A DNA stretch of 64,000 bases from Steinernema hermaphroditum (GCA_030435675.1 CM059624.1:4302769-4366768), one strand, 5' to 3'; shown: positions 10,601 to 20,175, counted from the stretch's first letter. Notes: generated by a model not told the origin, from the letters alone. A program made the numbers and translations.

Positions 10601-10701
10601 CGCGGTACCAGGGCGTCCTCCACTGGTACCGCCCTGTCGAAAGGGCCGTTTCCTGCCCAGATAAGAGCTGGCCTGACGCGGGTGGATAGCTTCGAGTTCA
10701 T
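7607..10701 (-). pseudogene. Reverse transcriptase/RNase H of the PAT-like element, interrupted
   Basis: The open frame from 10701 encodes RT then RNase H of the DIRS/PAT class. The finger motif is RLIVDLSWLNQF (about 203-214), motif A is SFDMKSGYHH (241-250) and the catalytic box is YLDDG (307-311). RNase H has TDASATGAG (from 470) and the downstream acidic residues in IIVEIDNAG. The C-terminal region with DVFANS...WAVPPPNLI is shared by DIRS-type elements. The hAT-like element enters at STYEQ (about residue 717), so the last roughly 160 residues of the 881-aa frame are translated satellite. Past the insertion the original frame resumes briefly and stops near 7607. The enzyme core is whole, so the copy could still give RT activity. 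It overlaps gag by 300 bp in another frame. Confidence 0.85.
7681..8547. mobile_element. hAT-like non-autonomous element with a CCGAA-type satellite body
   Basis: The ends CAGAGTTG and CAACTCTG are inverted, and CTCATAAG is duplicated outside them (7673-7680, 8548-8555), an 8-bp target duplication typical of hAT transposition. Both ends are built of degenerate repeats of the CGGGTACCCGAAACCGAA type; between them (about 7780-8205) is unrelated sequence. The repeats generate several long spurious reading frames on both strands. It is inserted into the last codons of the PAT RT gene. Confidence 0.8.
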
Positions 10702-11335
10702 TAAACTTCTTCAGCGCATTGGAGACACACTGCGCAAACGGAATATCTGGTTCGGCTTCTCGGAAGTTATCAAAGAAAGTGAAAAACTCCGGCTTCGCAT
10801 CTCCCTTCCGCAGTACTGTGTTGCGAGCTTTCATGTCTTCAATGATAGCACTAAGCGAGTGTTGGTCTTCGCCGGCTTCGATCTGGCTCAGGCGATTGAT
10901 CCAATCTGCGTTCAATGAGAACTGGAGATTCAGCCTGGCACTCTTCAGTTTTTCTGTAGCAGCCGGCATGGCTTCGCGCGCTTCCAACCTGCTCTCGAGA
11001 CGTGCGATGACGTTGAGCAGTCTCTCCGTGGTGTCTCGCGCGCCACCTTCGGTCTTAAGAGGCATAGGTAAATTGACCGGCTTACAAACGTCAATACTCA
11101 CGTCTTCCTGATCATGCACTGCTGCGAGTGACGTCGGCAAATGGCTCACGGCGAACGTGAGCGGTTCTGGAATAAAACGTAAATTAGAATTTGGAAATAG
11201 CCGACAATCAAACTGAAGAAATGGACCGCGAGCCAATAAAGAGGCAGGATACAATCCACTACCTTGGCGGGAAGCACGTCGCCGAATAGATACCACCGGG
11301 AATATGATCGACCGGGGAAGCAGGATGAACTCCAC
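10400..11335 (-). CDS. Gag-like protein of the PAT-like element
   Basis: The 311-aa protein ends with a CCHC zinc knuckle, CFLCKGYGHFVKQC (about residues 291-304), the nucleic-acid-binding signature of Gag. The middle is helical and charged, with RLESRLEAREAMPAATEKLK suggesting a coiled coil. It overlaps the RT frame by about 300 bp, so RT is probably reached by frameshift or re-initiation. The start at 11335 is the first Met; the true start is uncertain. Confidence 0.75.
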   Translation of the reverse strand: MEFILLPRSIIFPVVSIRRRASRQGSGLYPASLLARGPFLQFDCRLFPNSNLRFIPEPLTFAVSHLPTSLAAVHDQEDVSIDVCKPVNLPMPLKTEGGARDTTERLLNVIARLESRLEAREAMPAATEKLKSARLNLQFSLNADWINRLSQIEAGEDQHSLSAIIEDMKARNTVLRKGDAKPEFFTFFDNFREAEPDIPFAQCVSNALKKFNELEAIHPRQASSYLGRKRPFRQGGTSGGRPGTAFNQGSGLVKQLCMQVNSLQQQVSAGYGYQAPPPRAPIRQSGSPFCFLCKGYGHFVKQCPQGPAGRQ

Positions 11336-11420
11336 TGCTTTGGCAGGAATTCTCCACTGCCTACAAACCTCTTAGCTTTACAAACTAACCTCAACTTTCG
11401 TATACTACTTGATCACAAAA

Positions 11421-11616
11421 TCAGTCTCAGCTTAAACAAAGAATTTCCAAAATATTCAAAATATTTGCGGGTGAACTGAAAGCAAGATGAAGAAACGCCG
11501 TTCGATTTCTCATCTGCGTATCGATCCCAAATCGAACCTACGACACCTGCTACTCAGCGAAACTTCGTTTCGAGACCCGCAGTGGTCTCAAACACGCTAC
11601 GACGAACTAGTCATTT
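11421..11616 (+). repeat. B2 repeat of the PAT-like element
   Basis: It is nearly identical to 7250-7453 (which has a small extra GTCTCAGC duplication) and ends AGTCATTT at the element boundary. It contains inverted motifs such as GAAACTTCGTTTC, a plausible recombinase-binding arrangement. Confidence 0.8.
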
Positions 11617-12068
11617 TCTGCATTAAAAATAAAAATATGTCCTTCAAAACGTAGAATCCCAACTTGTCGAGCACTTTTGTATGGGTCCCGAAACGATGTA
11701 AAAGACAGGGTTTCCAGTCTTTTTCGATGACACTACGTTATACATTACTGTAGAGAGTGTGAAATAACCCATGTGTCAACCCGCATGGCAGGATGACGTT
11801 GAAGGGTTTGAAGAAAACCAGTACCCTACTCGTCAGGTACATGAACAATTACTACGATAAGCTGGCAGATCAAGTGGCACAGCAAATTCGACAGCCTCAC
11901 AGATGAGGAACAACAAAAGGAGACTTAAGCATACCGTGGCATACCCTGCCGATGCACTAATGTGAAATATGTTTCCACCGGCTCGCCTTTACTCCGTAGA
12001 GCGCCACGCGGGTCTTGTCGGGGAGATCTGAAAAGGGGTGTGACAGGTCGACCAACCTGCTCACTAAA
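11617..12068 (+). repeat. Continuation of the third arm-repeat copy, right of the PAT-like element
   Basis: Homologous to 23055-23545 and inverted to 13192-13682. It lacks about 45 bp found there (after TCTGCATTAAAAATA) and has scattered substitutions, so it is older than the split between the two palindrome arms. Together with 13192-13690 it makes an inverted pair around the F-box-like ORF. Confidence 0.8.
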
Positions 12069-12140
12069 GTAAAAAGTAAAAACTCGTAAACAAGGGACAA
12101 TTTCAAACCACTCAGAGTAACTCGGAAACACAAATCTGCA

Positions 12141-12239
12141 CGACAGGTCCCACCGCGGGGCGGAAACAGTTTTCAAGCATGTTTGAAAACAGTTTTCTGT
12201 TTCCGGAAACAGTTTTGGATTCGCGGTGGGACCTGTCGA
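12141..12239. repeat. Short palindromic repeat
   Basis: A 99-bp imperfect inverted repeat with ends CGACAGGTCCCACCGCG and its complement. The inside is made of TTTCCGGAAACAGTTTT-type units, also seen at 24728-24790. The mirror copy is at 24498-24596. It lies just upstream of the F-box-like ORF and could be a small foldback element. Confidence 0.65.
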
Positions 12240-12350
12240 GAAACCGAGCCGTGATGCATTGTTTAATTCCCGAATTGCGATGCGTTAAGCCGAGAATCCA
12301 TCATAAATGGCGTTCAGCTTTCAGCCAGCCACATTTCCCAATCATTTTGC

Positions 12351-12971
12351 ATGGATTCGCTTCCACATTGCTTTTACGACAGTGTCTTCTGGTATCTCCA
12401 CACTGAAGAAATGAAGGACGCCAAGTGCTTGACTGGAACTGTGGCGAATATTGCCACTCATCACTTCACGCAGAGACGCGATCTACAGGTCACGATTTGT
12501 CCTGACTTTGAGGAGAACTTATGTGGCATCGGTTTGCTGAATCTTGGCCAAAACAGACGACATAGTCTCAAAAACGCGCTATCGAAGTACGACAGAATCG
12601 TAACAATCGTTCTAGTTCACAGAGAGAACACTGAAAAATACGAATCTTTCTCCTTCGAGGATGCTCTGACCAAGGTGCTCCCCAGTCTTCTTTCGCTTTC
12701 TCCGGTCGATTTGTTCTGGGCATTTGGTGCCCGGAGCCCACATTCGGGTAGCTTCTACGATGATCTATTCAAACTATTCGGATCGCAGGTTTTCAAGATG
12801 ATACGTACAAAAAATTACGGAGACCAATGTGAACAGTTTGTTCGGGTGCAGACGCAGTCGCCTCGTCTTGAACATCTCTACTTGCACGATGACTTGTGGC
12901 CCCAGGACTTCAAGTTCTATTATCGAGATTTTCATCCCAAATTTATCAAATGTACCCTTACGTTCGAATGA
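12351..12971 (+). CDS. F-box-like nematode family protein (left arm copy)
   Basis: A single-exon 206-aa ORF begins MDSLPHCFYDSVFWYL, the kind of start found in large nematode-specific F-box-like families, and ends in a Leu/aromatic-rich region (LEHLYLHDDLWPQDFKFYYRDF). I recognise no catalytic motif. The F-box reading rests on the N-terminal pattern and is tentative. The ORF is intact, lies between inverted copies of the arm repeat, and is repeated in the right arm with five or six amino-acid changes. The flanking inverted repeats suggest it travels as cargo of the repeat. Confidence 0.5.
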   Translation: MDSLPHCFYDSVFWYLHTEEMKDAKCLTGTVANIATHHFTQRRDLQVTICPDFEENLCGIGLLNLGQNRRHSLKNALSKYDRIVTIVLVHRENTEKYESFSFEDALTKVLPSLLSLSPVDLFWAFGARSPHSGSFYDDLFKLFGSQVFKMIRTKNYGDQCEQFVRVQTQSPRLEHLYLHDDLWPQDFKFYYRDFHPKFIKCTLTFE

Positions 12972-13191
12972 GGCGCAAACCAAACTGAACCTTCCTTCTC
13001 CGTTCTTCCAACTGTAAAAAGGACAAGGATTCCAGGTATCGCCGACCTCGATTGATTTCTCCCAATTTCCACCACGTTCTATACAGAGAGTCTATGTGAA
13101 ACCATTTAAATAGCCTTATATCGTCTATATTGTCGATCTCTCGACTAGGCGTAACATAAATCAGTTGTATCTCACTCTTCCTCTCTCTGCT

Positions 13192-14192
13192 TTAGTGAGC
13201 AGGTTGGTCGACCTGTCACACCCCTTTTCAGATCTCCCCGACAAGACCCGCGTGGCGCTCTACGGAGTAAAGGCGAGCCGGTGGAAACATATTTCACATT
13301 AGTGCATCGGCAGGGTATGCCACGGTATGCTTAAGTCTCCTTTTGTTGTTCCTCATCTGTGAGGCTGTCGAATTTGCTGTGCCACTTGATCTGCCAGCTT
13401 ATCGTAGTAATTGTTCATGTACCTGACGAGTAGGGTACTGGTTTTCTTCAAACCCTTCAACGTCATCCTGCCATGCGGGTTGACACATGGGTTATTTCAC
13501 ACTCTCTACAGTAATGTATAACGTAGTGTCATCGAAAAAGACTGGAAACCCTGTCTTTTACATCGTTTCGGGACCCATACTAAAGTGCTCGACAAGTTGG
13601 GGTTCTACATTTTGAAGGACAAAAGATCTTCAAAAGCATTTGTTTCCACTTATTTCACTATCAGGGTTATTTTTAATGCAGAAAAAGATAGTTACCATGG
13701 TTTTGGTGATTTTTCGAGATAGTTTCACACGAAAACGCTCTATGTTCCTCTTTCTCTGGTGCTGCTAGAAGTTTAAAAGTTTTGAGATCCTCAACCATCA
13801 CGGAATTCTTCAAATCACACGTAAATCCGCTAAATATGAATTGTTAACATAAATATAACTGTTACTGTCATTTTGTGCTTCATAAGCCAGGAAATCTACC
13901 TGTATTTAGAAGGTGCCCCTATTTATATTTCCGCGACGAAATGAGCGCCTTGTGGTATCGCAACGAAATAGTTGCCTGATTAGGGGTAATGACCTAATTT
14001 ATATGCATGATAAGAATCAACAGGAAATTCTGCATCGGATAGTGATAGTCGTTCGGAATCACTTGCCGTAAAATACAACTAAAACACGAAAGATCATTTT
14101 CCCCACAGGTGTCCCTATTTATATTTCCGCCGCTGTATGACGAGCACAACGATAGGTGCATTCGGTAGGCAAGAACCAACGATGTACGTTAT
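13192..14192 (-). repeat. Arm-repeat copy, minus orientation
   Basis: Inverted match of 5471-5980 plus 11617-12068, and mirror image of 22545-23545. Here the joint AACTATCTTTTTCTGCATT (13682-13700 region, minus strand) is uninterrupted, showing the PAT-like insertion site before insertion. No gene is seen in it; the 61-aa frame at 13994-14179 recurs only because the repeat recurs. Confidence 0.75.
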
Positions 14193-14497
14193 TTAAAGGG
14201 ACCCGGTCATGGATAAAAAAGTGTTTTAAAACTTGTGAAAGCTTGTGTACCCTGTTTTCGGGGTCGCTGAGCTCGGTGGTGAAGTCGGTTTCCCAAAAAA
14301 CCTAGTGGTTTTCAAGAAACAGACCTTAGGATCCAGAATGTGTTTTACGATCGGTCCCGACACGATTTGTCCGGCAGGGCACGAGTTGCGCAATATTTTC
14401 ATTCTTTTTGGCTGAAATACGAGGTCGGCGCTTGAGAAAATTTTTGCTCAGCAGCTTCTGGCGCGTCGAATGAGCCCAGACCCGCTCCGATTGGATA

Positions 14498-14642
14498 CTC
14501 TCGCATCCTTTATAAGTACGTTTCTAGTGGTCAGGTCCCTGTGTATAATCTTCTGGCTATGCATTAGGCGTACGGCGCTGTAGACCTGGCGTATGATATG
14601 CGACGCTAAATGAAACCATGTAGGCGAGTCACAGGAGATTCT
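14498..14642 (-). pseudogene. Captured fragment of the PLK4-like kinase gene (left arm)
   Basis: This 145-bp segment matches 28795-28939 of the kinase gene with about four mismatches. It includes the last 37 bases of intron 3 and the first part of exon 4, so it was copied from DNA rather than mRNA. The translated part contains SHIIRQVYSAVRLMHS and the catalytic HRDLTTRN, where the resident gene has HMD. It is embedded between repeat sequence and cannot encode a kinase. Confidence 0.85.
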
Positions 14643-14899
14643 GTTGACGGATCGGTTGACGGATCGGCTGAGCCGTTCAACGGCTGACGGATGATACGGC
14701 TCAGCCGTTGCCATCTCTGGTTGCAACTATGTATCCGGCGATAAGGGATTATAAACGCGGCTGCGCGCGTTTACGCGCGCTTGCATAGAACGCATAGAAG
14801 AATGCATAGAACGCGCGCGAATAGCCCTGTGGGCGGGAAGATTGGTGCTCATGCAAAGGGCTGAAGTTCGGGCCAAAAAACTGTAGCCCTTGCGGGCGG

Positions 14900-15010
14900 C
14901 AAGATTGGTGCTTATTAGGGATGCACCCGGTTCCGGTTTTTCCGGTTTTCCGGCTTTTTTTGCGCCGGAATTCCGGTTCCGGTGCCTGTTTTTTTTTCGT
15001 TCCGGTGCAT
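14900..15010. repeat. CCGGAA-rich low-complexity block
   Basis: The block starts TAGGGATGCACCCGGTTCCGG and runs through repeated CCGG/TTCC units including an inverted GGAATTCCGG core. The layout resembles the ends of small hAT-type elements. Mirrored at about 21727-21837. Confidence 0.4.
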
Positions 15011-15066
15011 AGAACTTTTCGAATCGCGGACGCGACTGACTGTAACCTATTGTGAAAGAAAAAAAT

Positions 15067-15121
15067 CGAAAAGCCACCGACAGGGATCGAACCCGCGACC
15101 CGCGCATCGCAGTCATAGATA
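15067..15121 (-). repeat. 3' part of a tRNA-like (SINE-like) sequence
   Basis: On the minus strand it reads a B box, GGTTCGATCCC, followed by TGTCGGTGGC and a T-rich run. The complementary 5' acceptor strand is missing next to it. The piece with an A box lies beyond the recombinase mini-element (16482-16516). Mirrored at 21616-21670. Confidence 0.45.
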
Positions 15122-16481
15122 TTTCAGCGGAGCCAGTCGCTCCAACTGGCAATAGGTCTCGGCGCGACTGGCCGGACAAGGGTACGGTAGATAGCGCAGT
15201 AGGCGCCGAGAAAGCAGACGGCAGTCATCTTGCTTTCTGTTCGAAGAGTAGTCGTTTTGCAGAGAGATAGTGAGCACGGTGAGATAGGTAGCCCGCACGG
15301 CCCACCCAGGACGACGCATAACATTTGACTTTCGAACGATCGGGCATAACCTGACCATGTATTTAGATCCGTTTCGGAGTGTCAGCTCCGCAATCAGCTC
15401 ATTCGTACCCCGAGAAGTCGTCCACGTTGTCCAGGTCAAGCTCCATGCGTCACGAGAGAAATCCACGGTCCACAAGTACAACAACGCCGTCAAGAAGTTT
15501 CAAGCTTGGAGAAGTGAACGAGCACACATTGAAGCTTCCGAAAGCGAACTGCTCGCGTTCTTAGCCCAACTCTTTGTTGAGTCCAACTCCGTCGCAACGG
15601 TGCAGCAAACGTCGTCTGCCTTGAAGTGGTACTACAGATTTTTTCCCGGGCCAAATCCAGCCGAATCCATATGGATACAAGCCATGTTGGAAGGGATCCG
15701 GCGCGAAGGGAAGCTTCCGGAACCATCTGAAGGAACTTCGCTACGCCACTGCAACGTCGACCTCTCCATCGATAAGATGGTCCTGAGCATTGTGAAAGAC
15801 AAAACCAATAAGGAGGGAAGCGCTCGAAAAGTGATCGTCCAAGCCGCGCCAAACCGCTTCTGTGCAGTAAACCTGATGTCGATCTGGCTACAAAGAGCCC
15901 CGAACTCGCCGTATGTATTCCCCAATCTGAATGAGAGTTCCAGGCCCATGTCATACGCTGTAGCACGTCAAGAGTGGATCCGGATCGCCTCCAAGCTGGG
16001 CATTCCCAGTAACATCACGCCCCATGGTTTCCGAGGGGGAGCAGCAACACAAGCTATAGCAGACGGGGCGCCAGTTGACGAAGTCATGCGCCACGGCAGA
16101 TGGAAGCGCGTGGAAACACTCAAAGCCTACGTCGAAGCGTCCGAGAAGACAACACCAGTCGCATCCACCTTGTTGAAACGAATGCGCCTGGGCCCCGATG
16201 TGTCGAGTCACGACGAAACCGGAAAGGCAAAGGATTCAGTTCGACGCCGGGAGAACAGCAACTAGGTTTATTGTATTGTTCCTCGTGTGTTTTTGGTGTG
16301 ATTGTTTATTGTTGTTTGTTGGTTTTGTTATTGCGACTACTCCTAGAACAAATAAAGCGATACCTCTGTTAACTATTGTAGGGATAGGAGGAGGCGATGG
16401 GTTAGGAGCTTCGCCAGTTGAGCTTAGGCGAAGCTGAAATGCGCTTTTCCGCGTAGTGGCGCGAAGCGAAACGAAGCGGAA
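15122..16481 (+). mobile_element. Solo recombinase mini-element related to the PAT-like element (left arm)
   Basis: The unit contains only a recombinase gene with an A-like end on its 3' side (minus-strand CCGCTTCGTTTCGCTTCGC, CTACGCGGAAAAG, TCCTATCCC, in the same order as in A1) and a B-like end upstream (AGAAAGCAAGATGA shared). It corresponds to the A1-recombinase-B1 half of the full element and lacks RT and gag. It appears inserted in a tRNA-like sequence at a TATCT motif. Boundaries are approximate. Confidence 0.5.
15357..16265 (+). pseudogene. Tyrosine recombinase lacking the first catalytic Arg (left arm)
   Basis: The 302-aa frame aligns along its length with the recombinase at 6249-7208 (YLDPF start, LAFLAQLF, ALKWYYRFFPGPNP, HGFRGG, RWKR, Tyr in LKAYVEA). 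About 48 residues are missing around residue 118, where the full copy has the helix carrying the first active-site Arg. Only PEPSEG of the CLRPSEG motif remains. The frame stays open, so a protein could be made, but cleavage activity is not expected. It might act as a DNA-binding competitor; that is speculation. Confidence 0.7.
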
Positions 16482-16516
16482 AGATAGCTTACCGACTGAG
16501 CCAAACGCACGCAGAG
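16482..16516 (-). repeat. 5' part of a tRNA-like (SINE-like) sequence
   Basis: On the minus strand it reads TTTGGCTCAGTCGGTAAGC, a good RNA polymerase III A box. It sits just outside the A-like end of the recombinase mini-element. Mirrored at 20221-20255. Confidence 0.45.
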
Positions 16517-16561
16517 GACGGCGCTCGTCGCTTTCAGTGATATAGAAGTGTCGCTCAGGAA

Positions 16562-17080
16562 TTCACGATTTTACTTCATGAATCAAAGGCGTTACGCCTT
16601 GCATGACACCGATTAATAGACAACAGAGGATATCACTTGTAGACGGCTTCATTCCTGGCGCGGCGCTGATGTCGAACCGGTGGGAGACGGCGCGCTCCAC
16701 GGGGCATCTGGGAATCGGCGAAACTCCGGAAATGGCGGCCGAACTTCTTCTTTTCGGGGCGTTTGAGGAGGCTTCTGCGTCAGGGAAGGCTTCTGAGCTC
16801 GCACCTGCTACGGAGAGATGAGTCCGTGGTTCGGGGATTGCGTCTTCCTCAGTGTTGGTGTCCTCAGAGCGTCGGCGACCTTCGGGATGACATCTCACGC
16901 AGCGTCGGGCGTCGGATTTCTGGCGTCGGACATCTTGTTGTCAGCGGTGTTGGGACTACGGCTTCCGGGTGTCCCAATTCCCTCTGGAAGCCGGAACACT
17001 CACAACTGCCACAGGGTTTGCTGTCTGACTAACCCGACGCTCAGAGAGCGACCGGAGGGACCGACCGCTCGCCACCGCGA
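16562..17080 (+). repeat. Dispersed repeat, family D (left arm copy)
   Basis: This is one of several copies of a roughly 520-bp repeat. One end carries CTCACTCGTGTCACGGTGGCGAGCGG (inverted; here truncated), the other TTCACGATTTTA/GCGAATCAAAGGC. Other copies are at 17441-17795, 19647-20175, 24970-25110 and 25740-26175. The short copy at 24970 is flanked by a 9-bp target duplication, so the family is mobile. Open frames within it repeat in every copy and are unlikely to be genes. Confidence 0.75.
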
Positions 17081-17440
17081 CAAAAGTCTCAGGAATAGAT
17101 TTCAGAATTCGCGTTTCTCACATTTTTTACAGGTCGGAGCAATTTTGAAGTGCAATCCAAAAGTTTTTAATTGAACTAGCGCCAGTTGAAGGAATTTAGA
17201 TTAAGGATTAAGCTACTTGGTTTCAGGAAACCTTAATTGAGGAGAGAAAAAACTCACAAGGGAACCTCCCTAAGTGATAGTTGCAGATCGAAATAAATTC
17301 TGGTGTAACAGATAAAGAACATCTTAGAAAGACGAACGCAAAGACTGGCCCTTCTCTGCATCAAATACAACTTCAAAAAACCCTTTGCTGGGATAGGAAC
17401 TGTGAACCCAAATTTCACAAAAGTGAAATTTCGCTGAAAC
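17081..17440. other. Palindrome spacer with no recognised gene
   Basis: No coding signature. It contains CACAAGGGAACCTCCC at 17255-17270, similar to CAAGGGAACCTTCC at 43841, which may mark the end of another dispersed family. Confidence 0.4.
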
Positions 17441-17795
17441 CACCGCTGACAACAAGATGTCCGACGTCAAGAATCCGGCCACGTGAGAAGTCATCCCGAA
17501 GGTCGCCGACGCTCTGAGGACGCCACCACCATCGAAGACGTAACTCCCGGACCACGGACCATCAGATTCGAGCACAGAAGCGTGCGCTGTGCCGCAAACG
17601 ATGTTCCGCTCCTGAATCCGAAGATTTGCCGATTCCCAAAAGCCCCATGAAGCTCTCCGCCAACCACCGGTTCGACATCTACGCCGCGCCAGGGATGAAG
17701 CCATCTTCCAGACATCCTCTGTTTGTCTATTTTCGGTGTCGCGCAAGGCATAATGCCTTTGATTCGCGAAATAAAATCGTGAAAAATCGTGAAAT
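17441..17795 (+). repeat. Dispersed repeat, family D, partial
   Basis: Same family as 19647-20175 in the same orientation: shared ACAACAAGATGTCCGACG, GTCGCCGACGCTCTGAGGA and TGCCTTTGATTCGCGAAATAAAATCGTGAA. It is truncated at its left end and lies just 5' of the truncated non-LTR element. Confidence 0.7.
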
Positions 17796-17843
17796 TTCGC
17801 TTAGCACTCCCAATTTCTGCAAAAGATTTCAAACGTTCTCCGT

Positions 17844-19640
17844 TTGTTCGAACGTTCTCCGTTTGTAAGCGGGCGGTGCAAGGACATTGCATCACGTCTA
17901 ATCCGCTCCACGTCTTCGGCTAGTTGTGAACTAGTGTGCATTGAACTACTCTCGTCGCCACGTTCCCGAATCTGCTGCGTCTATCGACCACCACAAGCCT
18001 CGGCTGCCCACACCAAGACTCTACTGCGACTCATCGAAGAACTTTCCAGCGAGAACTACATCGTCTGCGGGGACTTCAACTGCCGTCCGTAATGTGGGAC
18101 AAAAAGAGTAGACAGAAAAAATGGCAAAAAAAATGATCCCATGGCGCAAGCTCTGTTCGACTTTGCCATATCTAATTCTTTTTCGCAAGTTGTCTCATTT
18201 CCCACTTTTGTGTCGTCTGCGAACACACTGGATCTGGTCTTCGCCCGACCTCGCGAGCTGATTACCTCAGTCTCATGTTCTCCTCCCGTTGGGAAATCTG
18301 ATCATAATTCTATATTGTTTTCTCTGTGCTCTGTAGGGCCAGCTCCATCAGCTTCTACCCGTGTGACCCACGACTTCCGCACTCACAATCTGCGAATTCT
18401 CAATTCTCGTCTCGCTTCCATTACGTGGAACTCCTTATTGTCTCACAAACCGTATCTCAGCGATCGTTATTGTCTATTTGTGAATATTGTCCATTCCATC
18501 ATTTCTGATTGTGTACCGCTCAGATGCTCCAGAAGCCCGGACCAATATCCAGAAGCCCTGAGAAGAATCGTCCGGCAGAAACTCGTGCTCTATAGACGTC
18601 ATGGTTCGTCATCGAGGACCTATCGGCGATTCTCCCGATTCGTATCGAAAGCGATCAAGTCATGGCGTTCCGAAATCGAAGCCCGGATAGCAGCCGAGCC
18701 CAGAAGCCTCCATCGCCTGATTGCCCGCCGAACGAAGCCCTCTCTTGAAGTACCGCCGCTACTGATCACCGACACCGACTCCGCCACCATCTCCTCAGGG
18801 GACGCTGAGAAATCAGAAGCCTTTGCATCCGTCTTCAAAAAGTCGTTTTCTGTGGATGAATCGGCCCAGCCGCCGCATGACATAAGCGCAACGGATGTTT
18901 ATGAGCCTCTGTCTGACATCGACTTCTCAGTTCTCGATGTTCACGACATGCTCTCAAAACTCCCGAAGAAGCACTCGACGTCGCCCGATGGAATCTCTCA
19001 CTTCCTACTCCGAAGCTGCGCTCTACCGCTCGCGCCGATTGTGTGTCAACTGTTCCGGGAATCTCTCGACCAAGGACGGGTGCCGGATGACTGGAAGCGA
19101 TCGATCGTACTCCCACTGCACAAGAAAGGCCTGAGAAGTGACCCATCCAACTACAGGCCGATTTCGCTGACCTGTGTCTTGTGCCGCTGCCTGGAACGCC
19201 TCATCTCCCGCAAGATCCTGGATCGATTGATGTCTTACGGTTTAATCAACAAAGAGCAATTTGGCTTCCTGCCCGGACTCTCGACAACATCTCAAATTCT
19301 CTCGTGCCTCAAAGATTGGATGCCTGCCGTTTCTTCGCCCCATAACGCCTGCGATATATCGACTTTCCCAAAGCTTTCGACTCTTTGCCGCATCAGCAGC
19401 TTCTCCGCAAGATCGGACGCTACGGAATCGGAGGGAAGCTCTACAAATGGATCGAATCATTTCTCTCGGAACGAACATTCTCTGTTCGCTGCGGATCCTC
19501 TCTATCGTCTCCAGTTTCTGTCTCATCCGGCGTTCCCCAAGGCTCAGTACTGGGGCCTCTGCTGTTCCTCCTGTTTATCAACGATATCACCTCAATTGTA
19601 TCAGATTTGCATGTCTCCATTAAGCTATATGCTGATGATG
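17844..19640 (+). pseudogene. 5' part of a non-LTR retrotransposon (endonuclease end plus RT), interrupted
   Basis: The first 83 codons carry the end of an apurinic-type endonuclease (ICCVYRPPQAS, then YIVCGDFNCRP). A stop and frame change follow near 18090. RT runs from 18141, with SPDGISHFLL, PSNYRPISL, GFLPGLSTTSQ, then after a frameshift near 19360 DFPKAFDS, SGVPQGSVLGPLLF and the catalytic YADDV ending at about 19642. The jockey/CR1-like order is clear. The frame is cut directly after YADDV by a family D repeat. The missing C-terminal part is on the opposite strand at 24802-25746. Confidence 0.85.
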
Positions 19641-19646
19641 TCGACT

Positions 19647-20175
19647 CTCACTCGTGTCACGGTGGCGAGCGGTCGGTCCCTCCGGTCGCTCTCTGAGCGT
19701 CGGGTTGGTCAGACAGCAAACCCTGTGGCAGTTGTGAGTGTTCTGGCTTCCAGAGGGAATTGGGACACCCGGAAGCCGTAGTCCCAACACCGCTGACAAC
19801 AAGATGTCCGACGCCAGAAATCCGACGCCCGACGCTGCGTGAGATGTCATCCCGAAGGTCGCCGACGCTCTGAGGACACCAACACTGAGGAAGACGCAAT
19901 CCCCGAACCACGGACTCATCTCTCCGTAGCAGGTGCGAGCTCAGAAGCCTTCCCTGACGCAGAAGCCTCCTCAAACGCCCCGAAAAGAAGAAGTTCGGCC
20001 GCCATTTCCGGAGTTTCGCCGATTCCCAGATGCCCCGTGGAGCGCGCCGTCTCCCACCGGTTCGACATCAGCGCCGCGCCAGGAATGAAGCCGTCTACAA
20101 GTGATATCCTCTGTTGTCTATTAATCGGTGTCATGCAAGGCGTAACGCCTTTGATTCATGAAGTAAAATCGTGAA
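19647..20175 (+). repeat. Dispersed repeat, family D, full copy at the LINE breakpoint
   Basis: It begins CTCACTCGTGTCACGGTGGC right after the RT motif GCTGATGATGTC and ends near CGTGAATTCC. It forms the inner end of the right palindrome arm and is the inverted partner of the copy at 25740-26175. Confidence 0.75.

Larger units (their letters stand above)
5981..11616 (-). mobile_element. PAT/DIRS-type tyrosine-recombinase retrotransposon with split direct repeats
   Basis: The coding order on the minus strand is gag (11335-10400), RT/RNase H (from 10701) and tyrosine recombinase (7208-6249). Two repeats are split and reused: A at 5982-6122 and 7454-7594, B at 7250-7453 and 11421-11616. Read on the plus strand the order is A1, recombinase, B1-A2 abutting, RT and gag, B2. 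There is no target duplication; the related locus at 23041-23070 is the unoccupied site and reads straight across. All joints carry a TTTT(T)C core, as expected for recombinase-mediated insertion of a circular intermediate. A hAT-like element has entered the 3' end of the RT gene. Confidence 0.85.
12069..17080. repeat. Left arm of a 12.6-kb near-perfect palindrome
   Basis: Every position x from about 12069 to 17080 pairs with position 36737 minus x in 19657-24668, giving arms of about 5.0 kb around a spacer of about 2.57 kb. The offset stays constant, so there are no net indels. I saw only a handful of differences, including a cluster in the F-box-like ORF and one C/T that creates a stop in one recombinase copy. 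It is either a recent inverted duplication, homogenised arms, or an assembly artefact. Confidence 0.85.

Noticed and set aside
16563..20174. Recurring 70-130 codon frames (for example starting MSPWFGDCVFL or MTPINRQQRI)
   Set aside because: They occur in every family D repeat copy on both strands, with no domain and no shared start context; they are repeat sequence.
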